A stretch of 64,000 bases of DNA from Leptotrichia sp. oral taxon 223 (lineage in GTDB: Bacteria > Fusobacteriota > Fusobacteriia > Fusobacteriales > Leptotrichiaceae), in NCBI RefSeq assembly GCF_013394795.1, contig NZ_JABXYU010000001.1, positions 1,736,001 through 1,800,000 of the forward strand, read 5' to 3'. Under the pieces are notes generated by a model. The model saw only the letters and a program-made list of their open reading frames with translations, ran no database searches and was not told the DNA's origin. Made by a program: the position numbers and the translations under genes. This document shows, in pieces, positions 33,048 to 40,592 of the stretch (positions are counted from its first letter, which is position 1; the number at the start of each line of letters is the position of its first letter).

Positions 33048-33076
33048 TTGAAAAAGAAAATAAACTATGATAAAAT
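33048..33076 (+). promoter_or_regulatory. Promoter of mutS
   Basis: TTGAAA (33048-33053), 17-base spacer, TAAAAT (33071-33076) preceded by TGA, an extended -10. It lies 40 bases before the mutS start codon. Confidence 0.75.
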
Positions 33077-33116
33077 TTAAAAACGAAAAAATAAAGAGAA
33101 CAGAGGTAAAATAACG

Positions 33117-35807
33117 ATGGCAGATACACCGCTTATGAAGCAATATAAGGAGATAAAATCAAATTTTGAGGATTCTATATTGTTTTTTAGATTAGGTGAT
33201 TTTTATGAGATGTTTTTTGAGGATGCGGTGAAGGCTTCAAAAGAACTGGGGCTCACATTGACTTCAAGAAATAAGGAAAAAAATGCAGATGTACCGCTTG
33301 CGGGGGTTCCGTTTCATTCGGCAGATTCCTATATTACAAAACTTGTTTCAAAAGGGTATAAGGTTGCGATTTGTGAACAGACAGAAGATCCGAAGATGGC
33401 AAAGGGAATTGTAAAACGAGAAGTTGTGAAGATTATAACGCCTGGAACGGTTGTGGATGTGGAAGCACTTGATGCCAAGAGCAATAATTACTTGATGAGT
33501 ATTTTGAAAATTGAGAATAAACTTGGAATTGCGTATATTGATATAACGACTGGGGAGTTTAAGGTAACGGAAATTGAAAAGGATGATGATTTTGTAAAAT
33601 TATTTAATGAGATTAATAAGATTGAGCCTAAGGAAGTGCTTGTTACAGAGGATTTTTACGGGGAAATAAAGGAAAAGTTAGATGATTTTTTACAAAAGAA
33701 TGATTCGGTTGTAACTTTTGTAAATAAGGTTCGGGATAGTGCAAAGTATCTTATGGATTATTTTGAGATTGTGTCGCTGGAAAGTTATGGAATTAAGGAT
33801 AAAAAGGCGATAATTGGAGCTGCAGCCATTGCACTTGATTATGCGGCTACTATGCAGGTTGAGCATGAGCTGACTGTGGAGAAGATTGAGTTTGTGAATA
33901 TTTCCAATTATGCTGAAATAAATGCGATTACAAGCAGAAACTTGGAACTTTTGAAAAATCAGAGGGAAAAAACTGTTTATGGCTCGCTTTTGTGGGTGCT
34001 GGACGAATGTAAAACTTCGATGGGAACACGACTTTTAAAAAGATTTATAAATAATCCGCTTTTAAATATTGAAAAAATACGGAAAAGACAGGAAGATGTA
34101 CAGTATTTTATTGATAATATCTTGATTCGTGAGGATTTGAGGGAAAAACTTGAGGATATTTACGATTTAGAGCGGCTTTTGGGGAAAATAATCTTTGGAA
34201 GTGAAAATGGAAAAGATTTGACAGCATTGAAAAAAACGATAAAATCTGCTGTTGAAATAATGAAAATTTTGAGAAATACTGATTTTTTTAAGGATATTGA
34301 TGCAAATATTTTGTTTGAGTGTTATAAAATAATTGACGACAGTATAAATGAAGATGCACCATTTTCAGTACGTGAAGGTGGAATTATAAAATCTGGATAC
34401 AATGCGGAACTGGATGAAATTAGAAATATCATGAATTCTGGGAAGGACTTTTTGCTGGATATTGAACAGCGTGAAAGGGAAGCGACTGGAATCCGAAATA
34501 TAAAAATAAAGTTTAACAAGGTTTTTGGCTATTTTATCGAAATTACAAAAGCAAATCTGGATATGGTGCCGGAGCATTATATAAGAAAGCAGACGCTTTC
34601 AAATTCAGAGCGGTATATTACGCCTGAGCTGAAAAAATATGAGGACACAATAATAAATTCCAAAGCGAAAATCGAAGATTTGGAGTACCATTTGTTTAAG
34701 GAAATTAGTGGGAAAATCAAGGAACATCGGAAAATTTTGTCAGAACTTGCGGAAAGACTGGCATACATTGATGTAATGGTATCTTTTGCTGTAAGTGCCA
34801 TTGAAAATGATTATGCAAAGCCTGAAATCAATGAGGAATATTCCTTTGAAATTGAGGGTGGAAGGCATCCAGTTGTGGAAAAACTGATTGGAAGGACGGA
34901 TTATGTTTCAAATGATACAGTTTTTACTGAAAAGGCAAGCTTTGTTGTGCTGACAGGGCCTAATATGTCGGGAAAATCAACGTATATGAAGCAAATCGCA
35001 TTAATTTCCATAATGGCTCAGATTGGTTCGTTCGTGCCTGCCAGAAAGGCGAGTTTGTCGATTATAGATAAATATTTGACACGAATTGGGGCTTCTGATG
35101 ATATTTTGACTGGGCAGAGTACGTTTATGGTGGAAATGAGCGAGGTTTCCAACATTCTGAATAATGCAACTGAGAAAAGCTTGATAATACTGGATGAAGT
35201 TGGACGTGGAACTTCCACAACCGATGGAGTTTCCATAGCGACTGCCATTTCAATGTATATTCATGATAAAATCGGTGCTAAGACAGTTTTTGCAACACAT
35301 TATCACGAGCTTACTGATTTGGAAAATAAATTTGCACATATTGTAAATTATCGGATAGAAGTGGATGAAAAGCAGGGAAAAGTGATGTTTTTACGGAATA
35401 TTGTAAAAGGTGGGGCTGATAAGTCGTATGGTATTGAAGTGGCAAAACTGGCTGGACTTCCTAAGGAAATATTGGTTGAAAGCAAGAAAATACTGAAACG
35501 GCTGGAGCAGAAAAAGGAGCTGATTGAAAAAACTGTGGATGTTCACCAGCTTTCGCTTTTTGGAGAAAATTTGGAATTTGCGGATGAGAGTGATTTTGAA
35601 GAATTTGAAAATGAAACTGTAAATAATTTTGAAAATGCTGAAAATAATCAGTTTTATGAGGAAAAATTAGCGCAAATTGAGGAAGAGAAGGAAAATTTGC
35701 AAGAAATTGTGAATAAAATAGAAGATTATGATGTGAATAATGTTACGCCGATGGATGCGATGAAATTTTTGTTTGAACTGAAGGAAAATATGAAAAAAGG
35801 AAATTAA
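33117..35807 (+). CDS. mutS: DNA mismatch repair protein MutS
   Basis: An 896-residue MutS that recognises mispaired bases. The N-terminal mismatch-reading motif is DFYEMFFEDA (near residue 28), with the Phe-x-Glu element. The ATPase has Walker A GPNMSGKST at 614-622, the ILDEVGRGTST signature (Walker B) near residue 690, and ATHYHEL. The connector, lever and clamp regions lie between. The last 80 residues are acidic and end in a helix like the dimerisation tail of E. coli MutS. AGAGGT lies 9 bases before the ATG. It starts a run leading to the lpt-like genes. Confidence 0.97.
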   Translation: MADTPLMKQYKEIKSNFEDSILFFRLGDFYEMFFEDAVKASKELGLTLTSRNKEKNADVPLAGVPFHSADSYITKLVSKGYKVAICEQTEDPKMAKGIVKREVVKIITPGTVVDVEALDAKSNNYLMSILKIENKLGIAYIDITTGEFKVTEIEKDDDFVKLFNEINKIEPKEVLVTEDFYGEIKEKLDDFLQKNDSVVTFVNKVRDSAKYLMDYFEIVSLESYGIKDKKAIIGAAAIALDYAATMQVEHELTVEKIEFVNISNYAEINAITSRNLELLKNQREKTVYGSLLWVLDECKTSMGTRLLKRFINNPLLNIEKIRKRQEDVQYFIDNILIREDLREKLEDIYDLERLLGKIIFGSENGKDLTALKKTIKSAVEIMKILRNTDFFKDIDANILFECYKIIDDSINEDAPFSVREGGIIKSGYNAELDEIRNIMNSGKDFLLDIEQREREATGIRNIKIKFNKVFGYFIEITKANLDMVPEHYIRKQTLSNSERYITPELKKYEDTIINSKAKIEDLEYHLFKEISGKIKEHRKILSELAERLAYIDVMVSFAVSAIENDYAKPEINEEYSFEIEGGRHPVVEKLIGRTDYVSNDTVFTEKASFVVLTGPNMSGKSTYMKQIALISIMAQIGSFVPARKASLSIIDKYLTRIGASDDILTGQSTFMVEMSEVSNILNNATEKSLIILDEVGRGTSTTDGVSIATAISMYIHDKIGAKTVFATHYHELTDLENKFAHIVNYRIEVDEKQGKVMFLRNIVKGGADKSYGIEVAKLAGLPKEILVESKKILKRLEQKKELIEKTVDVHQLSLFGENLEFADESDFEEFENETVNNFENAENNQFYEEKLAQIEEEKENLQEIVNKIEDYDVNNVTPMDAMKFLFELKENMKKGN

Positions 35808-35831
35808 AATTGGTAAAATAGGAGAAAAACG

Positions 35832-38180
35832 ATGTGGAAAAAAATAGCTTATGGAGGACTTGTATTAATACTTATATATTTCATATATGCGGTATTCTTT
35901 AAAAAAATTCCGACACCGCTGGAACAGATGCAAAAGGATATGAAAGCAAAAAAAGTTGTGTACAGATTAAAGGACGATGCGATTATTTATGCGGATGAGC
36001 AGATTGGATCTGAGGGAGATGAAGTTATCAGATTCAAGAATGTAATTGTGGATTTGATAAAGAAGCAGATGATAATCTCTGGGAAAGAAGGGGAAGTTAA
36101 TACCAAGACATCTGATGTTACATTAATGAAAAAAGTTGTTGGGACAACGAAGGACAAAAAATGGGAAATTTACACAGAACGTGTGGAATATAAGAAGCAG
36201 GGAGATACGTTAATTTCACCAGTAAGGACAAAGTTGATAAATACTGTTGACAACACAGTTTCTGAAGCGGACAGGGTTGAAACGACGACAAAATTTGAAA
36301 CAATTGTGGCAATTGGGCATGCAAGCTATAATAATAAAAAAGATAAAAAAACTTTGACAGCAGATAAAATTACTTATAATGATCCAACGAAAGTATCATT
36401 TGCAGAAGGACATACAGTTTACAAGGAAGAGCAGACAAAAAGGGAACTGCGTGCAGACAAAATGCGCTATGATGACATAAATAAAATTGGAAATGCAGAA
36501 GGGAACGTAATTTATACGGATCCTGAAAATAAACTAACCGGCAATAAAGTTGACTATTATATGAAGGATGAGCGTATAGATGGGCAGGGAAATATTGTCT
36601 ATACCGGTAAAAACAGCGTGATTTCAGCAGATACCGCTTCATACTTTGTAAAGAAAAAGCAAGTTGACGGAAGAGGACATGTAAAATATACAAGCCCAAC
36701 TTTAATAGTAACAGGAGATCACGTATTCTACGATGAAATTGCCAGAATATTAAATGGTGATGGAAATGGGACATACAACTATCTGCCAAGAAAAACTACA
36801 GGAACGTATAGAAGTGGAGTTTATGATTTAAAAACCGAAACACTTACAACAAATGACTATTATACTGCAAATTATGATGACTATAAAATGGATGGAACTG
36901 GACTTGTGTATGTGTTCCCAACTGGAGACGCCACAATGAACGGACCATTTAACGTGAAAAAGCAAAACTTCAATGTACATGGTGCAAATGGAACAATGAA
37001 CACAATTTCAAAGGATATTTTTGCAAATAAAATGGAAATGACGAGTGTTCAGGGAGATAGAATTACATCCGACACAGGGCGTGGAAGTTTTGAGAAAAAG
37101 GAATTCAGGTTTGACGGACATGTTAAAGGTAAAATTCGTGGAAATGTGAAAGATCTTGTGAATGATCCAAGGCCGCTTGTGGAATCAGAAGCAGTAAACT
37201 TTATTGGAAATACTGCCAAAGTTTATTTTGTTTCACATAAAAACGGAAGCAATATGAGTATTACACGGAGTGAAATTAAGGAAAATGTGCATATGACTTA
37301 TAAGGATGTTACGCTTGATTCCCAATACAATGAAATGGATTCAGGAAGAAACCTTATTCTTGCAAGGGACAAGGTTATGGTTGACTTTAAAAATAACACG
37401 AAGATGACAGCAAATTATCTATACATGGATATGAACAAGCAGGAAGGGTATGCCAGAAACAATGTAAAAATTGTAAGTACATTGCCGCAGTTCAGAGCGA
37501 TTAACACAAGTGCGGATAAGGCTAAAATTTACTTGAAGGATAAAAAAATAAAATTAAATGGAAATGTAGTAACTTATCAAGGGAAAACGCAAATTTCGTC
37601 TAAAAATGCAATTTATGATATGGATAAGAGAATTCTTGAAAATGAAGGAAATATTCAGATGCAATATGAAATCCAGAATAACGAGGAGCAAGGGAAATCA
37701 GATCCTAAAAATGCTGCGGCAACTCAGGAAGTTATAGGCAGATTGTCAATTCCAGAAGGGGAAGTAAGTACAAGAGGCGGAATTAACCTGCCAAAATCAA
37801 TGACAGCCTCAAATGGAGTTCCAGTTACAATAAAATGGCGTTCTTCAAACTCAAGCCTATTTTCAGTATCTGGAAGAATCAATAAGCAGTTTTACGGTGG
37901 AGGAACAAAAGGCGTAACCTTGACTGCAATAGCTAAAGCTGGAGTGGACACAGCCGAAAGAACCTTTAACGTAAGCGTTCCGACAGAATCAGCGCACGAA
38001 ATGCTTGTTAGAGCTGCAAAGAATATTTATGTTTCAGAAGATGGCGGAAATTTACCATCATCAGTAAGAGTAAATGTGAGCAGGGGAACAATAGATGTAC
38101 CAATTTCATGGAGCAAAAACGGAGATAGGAATGTGGCAACATTAAGATACGGCGGTGCCTCTTATCAGAAACAGTTTTAA
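35832..38180 (+). CDS. Giant LptC/LptA-like (OstA-repeat) LPS transport bridge protein
   Basis: A 782-residue protein with one N-terminal membrane helix (residues 5-23) and a long periplasmic part. Residues 30-170 resemble LptC. From about 170 to 640 there are many short repeats of the OstA/LptA type, recurring as LTADKITYND, LRADKMRYDD, LTGNKVDYYM, ISADTASYFV and similar, the pattern of beta-jellyroll rungs that carry LPS across the periplasm. Residues 660-782 hold two Ig-like modules (INLPKSM, then VPISWSKNG). E. coli has separate LptC (191 residues) and LptA (185), so this looks like a single-chain bridge. The gene lies upstream of lptB. Confidence 0.8.
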   Translation: MWKKIAYGGLVLILIYFIYAVFFKKIPTPLEQMQKDMKAKKVVYRLKDDAIIYADEQIGSEGDEVIRFKNVIVDLIKKQMIISGKEGEVNTKTSDVTLMKKVVGTTKDKKWEIYTERVEYKKQGDTLISPVRTKLINTVDNTVSEADRVETTTKFETIVAIGHASYNNKKDKKTLTADKITYNDPTKVSFAEGHTVYKEEQTKRELRADKMRYDDINKIGNAEGNVIYTDPENKLTGNKVDYYMKDERIDGQGNIVYTGKNSVISADTASYFVKKKQVDGRGHVKYTSPTLIVTGDHVFYDEIARILNGDGNGTYNYLPRKTTGTYRSGVYDLKTETLTTNDYYTANYDDYKMDGTGLVYVFPTGDATMNGPFNVKKQNFNVHGANGTMNTISKDIFANKMEMTSVQGDRITSDTGRGSFEKKEFRFDGHVKGKIRGNVKDLVNDPRPLVESEAVNFIGNTAKVYFVSHKNGSNMSITRSEIKENVHMTYKDVTLDSQYNEMDSGRNLILARDKVMVDFKNNTKMTANYLYMDMNKQEGYARNNVKIVSTLPQFRAINTSADKAKIYLKDKKIKLNGNVVTYQGKTQISSKNAIYDMDKRILENEGNIQMQYEIQNNEEQGKSDPKNAAATQEVIGRLSIPEGEVSTRGGINLPKSMTASNGVPVTIKWRSSNSSLFSVSGRINKQFYGGGTKGVTLTAIAKAGVDTAERTFNVSVPTESAHEMLVRAAKNIYVSEDGGNLPSSVRVNVSRGTIDVPISWSKNGDRNVATLRYGGASYQKQF

Positions 38181-38189
38181 GATAATGTG

Positions 38190-38222
38190 GGAAAGTGGGT
38201 AAAAATATGCTCACTTTTCTTT
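38190..38222 (+). terminator. Hairpin after the giant lpt gene
   Basis: AAAGTG (38192-38197) pairs with CACTTT (38212-38217) and is followed by TCTTTAAT. It is modest and probably leaky, because genes in the same direction follow at once. Confidence 0.5.
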
Positions 38223-38262
38223 AATATAAAAAATTAGAAAAGGAAAGGGCTTATTAAATAGT

Positions 38263-39048
38263 ATGAATATGAAAGAATTACAAGAAAAATTGACAGAAAA
38301 GCAGTTAAATATTTTTCAGCAAATAAAATATAGTTTTTTTGTTTTCAAAAGTTTAATTTTGAACAGGAATGATGTGTGGTGGATATTATTTTTCTTTTTA
38401 ATAGATTGTGTCAGAATTACGGGAGTGTATCTTTTTCAAAATACTGCACTTTCTCCCATGTTAAATTTATTTTCAATTTTTAAATTTTGTTATTATTTGG
38501 CGCTTTTTTTGTTTTATCAAAAAGTGATTTTCAAAATAGAAGAAAAAAATTATTTAAGATTAGGGCAGCCGGCGTCAAAATTTTTCTTTTTATATTTTAT
38601 ATACTATATAGTCAGTTATATTGGGGAATCTTTTTTCCCTTATCTATTAGCGTTTTTTGATGAATTTCTTTTAGTTTTTCTCGCAGTATATTTGATAGCG
38701 CTGGCAATTTTGTGGCTGTATATGTTTTATTTTATTCCGTTATTTTCTGCAAGGCCGTTTAATTTAAAGGAATCTTGGGATTATAATTTGCATTTGATGA
38801 AAGGAAATCGTTTAAAACTGGTATTTCCTGGTGTTGTATTTTTTCTTTTTTATTTTTCGGCAGCGTTTCTTTTTTTAATTCAAATATTTCCAATTTTTGA
38901 AGGATTGAATATTGAAATGTTGTTTTTGGCGTCAAAAATTGGTATAGTCATTGTAGTGTTTTTCAATACTTTTATGATGATATTTTTTGTAATTTTACAT
39001 TGTATAATATATTTGAATGTGGAATATATGGATAGAAAGATAAAATAA
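38263..39048 (+). CDS. Polytopic membrane protein of unknown function
   Basis: A 261-residue protein with about six hydrophobic segments and a cytosolic N-terminus of about 35 residues. It is very rich in Phe, Leu, Ile and Tyr. Motifs such as ARPFNLKESWDYNLHLMKGNR in the fourth loop are not from a family I recognise. Its position between the giant LptC/LptA-like gene and lptB suggests a link with envelope assembly, but LptF and LptG are encoded elsewhere (47.9-50.1 kb), so it is not one of those. AGGAAAGGG lies 13 bases before the ATG. Confidence 0.6.
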   Translation: MNMKELQEKLTEKQLNIFQQIKYSFFVFKSLILNRNDVWWILFFFLIDCVRITGVYLFQNTALSPMLNLFSIFKFCYYLALFLFYQKVIFKIEEKNYLRLGQPASKFFFLYFIYYIVSYIGESFFPYLLAFFDEFLLVFLAVYLIALAILWLYMFYFIPLFSARPFNLKESWDYNLHLMKGNRLKLVFPGVVFFLFYFSAAFLFLIQIFPIFEGLNIEMLFLASKIGIVIVVFFNTFMMIFFVILHCIIYLNVEYMDRKIK

Positions 39049-39176
39049 TAATTTGAAGAAATTTGCAAATTTTAAAAAAAAGTAGAAAAAAAAGCAAAAA
39101 TGATTTATAATATAGCGAAGTAACAGCTTGTGAAAAGTAAGGTTATTTGAATGAGAATGTTAAAATAGGAGAAGAT

Positions 39177-39911
39177 ATGGCTAGAAAAATTAGTATAGAA
39201 GCCGATAGCTTGAAAAAAATATATAAAAACAGGGAAGTTGTAAAAAATGTAAGCCTGGCAATGGAAAAGGGCGAAGTTGTGGGACTGCTCGGGCCTAACG
39301 GGGCAGGAAAGACAACTACCTTTTATATGATTACAGGGATTGTAAGGCCAAATCACGGAAGAGTAATGTACAATGGAGAGGAAATTACAACTTTGCCTAT
39401 GTATAAGAGAGCTAGGCTTGGACTTGGATATCTGCCGCAGGAGGCCTCTGTCTTTAGGAACTTGACTGTAGAGGAAAATATTGTGTCGGTTCTGGAAATG
39501 CGGGGAGTGAACAAAAAAGAAAGAATTGCCACGATGCAGAATTTAATCGAGGAATTCAAGTTATCCCATGTTGCAAAAAGCTTGGGATATGCACTTTCTG
39601 GAGGGGAACGCAGACGTGTGGAAATTGCTAGAACCATTTCTACAAATCCAGACTTTATACTGCTGGATGAACCTTTTGCGGGAGTAGATCCGATTGCAGT
39701 TGAGGATATCCAGAATATAATAATGCAGCTAAAGGAACGTGGACTTGGAATACTAATTACCGATCATAACGTGCGTGAAACGTTGAGAATTACAGAAAGA
39801 GCATATATAATGGCGGAAGGCACAATTCTGATTGCAGGAACAGGACAGCAGATTGCAAATGATGAAACGGCTAGAAGAGTTTATCTAGGGGATAACTTCA
39901 AACTTGATTAG
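39177..39911 (+). CDS. lptB: LPS export ABC transporter ATPase LptB
   Basis: A 244-residue ABC ATPase. Walker A is GPNGAGKTT (39-47), the signature is [13 protein letters not shown], Walker B plus D-loop is [12 protein letters not shown] and the H-loop is [16 protein letters not shown] rather than the GGQ form, and the DHNVRETL segment, are characteristic of LptB. It powers extraction of LPS from the inner membrane with LptF/LptG and delivery to the LptC/LptA bridge. The start at 39177 is chosen for AGGAGA six bases upstream; a TTG 30 bases earlier has no such site. Confidence 0.95.
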   Translation: MARKISIEADSLKKIYKNREVVKNVSLAMEKGEVVGLLGPNGAGKTTTFYMITGIVRPNHGRVMYNGEEITTLPMYKRARLGLGYLPQEASVFRNLTVEENIVSVLEMRGVNKKERIATMQNLIEEFKLSHVAKSLGYALSGGERRRVEIARTISTNPDFILLDEPFAGVDPIAVEDIQNIIMQLKERGLGILITDHNVRETLRITERAYIMAEGTILIAGTGQQIANDETARRVYLGDNFKLD

Positions 39912-39925
39912 AGAGGATGATTTTT

Positions 39926-40540
39926 TTGAAAAATATGATTTTAACATCGTCTTTATACGAAAGTATAGAACTTGTAAAAAAATTTTTAGATAAAAATACT
40001 GAAAGTAAGAAAATATTGTTTATTCCAACAGCAACTAATGTGGATGAATATAAAAAATACATATATCTTACCCAAAAGGCATTTGAAGATTTTGGTTATG
40101 AAGTGGAAAATTTTGATGTTTCTATTTTTTCAGAAGAGATTGTAAAAGAGAAATTATCAGAAGCGAAAATAGTTTTTATTTCTGGTGGAAATACATTTTA
40201 TTTATTACAGGAATTAAAAAAGAAAAATTTAATATCTTATTTGAAAGAAAGAATAGAAGATGGACTGATTTATATTGGAGAATCGGCAGGTTCGGTAATA
40301 GCTACTCCTGATATAGAGTATGCCTCTATAGTTGATGATAAGACATTAGCAACAGAATTAGATGATTATGCAGGATTAAATTTAGTAGATTTTTACATAG
40401 TTCCTCATTTTGAGGAAGAGCCTTTTGTGGAAAGTTCGAGAAAAACTGTTGAATTATATAAAGATAAATTGGATTTGAAACTGATTAATAATAAAGAAGC
40501 AATATTAGTTGAAAATAATAATTTTACAATATTAAAGTAA
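39926..40540 (+). CDS. Peptidase E-like (S51) serine peptidase
   Basis: A 204-residue class I glutamine amidotransferase-like protein of the peptidase E family. The nucleophile elbow is GESAGS, with the family's FISGGNTFYLL strand-turn before it. Start: AGAGG touches an ATG at 39917 with no spacing, while a TTG at 39926 lies 9 bases downstream of that site and gives the usual MKNMILTSSLY beginning, so the TTG is preferred. Family members remove N-terminal Asp dipeptides or cyanophycin units; the actual substrate here is unknown. It follows lptB by 14 bases. Confidence 0.8.
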   Translation: MKNMILTSSLYESIELVKKFLDKNTESKKILFIPTATNVDEYKKYIYLTQKAFEDFGYEVENFDVSIFSEEIVKEKLSEAKIVFISGGNTFYLLQELKKKNLISYLKERIEDGLIYIGESAGSVIATPDIEYASIVDDKTLATELDDYAGLNLVDFYIVPHFEEEPFVESSRKTVELYKDKLDLKLINNKEAILVENNNFTILK

Positions 40541-40550
40541 AGATACAATA

Positions 40551-40592
40551 GGAAAGGAGCGGGATTGTTTTAACAATCTCAAATAAATAATG
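40551..40592 (+). promoter_or_regulatory. alaS ribosome site separated from AUG by a hairpin
   Basis: AGGAG at 40555-40559 lies 30 bases before the alaS ATG (40590), too far for direct use. Between them GGGATTGT-TTTA-ACAATCTC (40561-40580) is a perfect short hairpin (one G-U pair). If folded, the remaining spacing is 10 bases. It thus either enables or regulates translation of alaS. Confidence 0.55.

Larger units (their letters stand above)
32504..33116. other. Structured non-coding gap before mutS
   Basis: About 610 bases without a credible gene. It holds three hairpins (32594-32622, 32643-32710, 32919-32946), a 19-base AT palindrome (32725-32743) and the mutS promoter (33048-33076). Unlike the surrounding AT-rich DNA, the part 32590-32720 is rich in C and G, which sets it apart. 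Confidence 0.6.

Noticed and set aside
32898-33143. Minus-strand frame across the mutS promoter
   Set aside because: It overlaps the mutS start, an extended -10 promoter and a hairpin; composition is AT noise.
36370-36789. Minus-strand frame opposite the giant lpt gene
   Set aside because: Shadow frame produced by the repetitive plus-strand gene; no motif.
35832-38180. Repeats in the giant gene as an autotransporter adhesin or filamentous haemagglutinin
   Set aside because: N-terminal membrane anchor without cleavable signal, OstA-type rung pattern, and position upstream of lptB fit LPS transport better.
40561-40580. alaS leader hairpin as a terminator or T-box
   Set aside because: No T-run follows, and the leader is only about 50 bases long, too short for a T-box.
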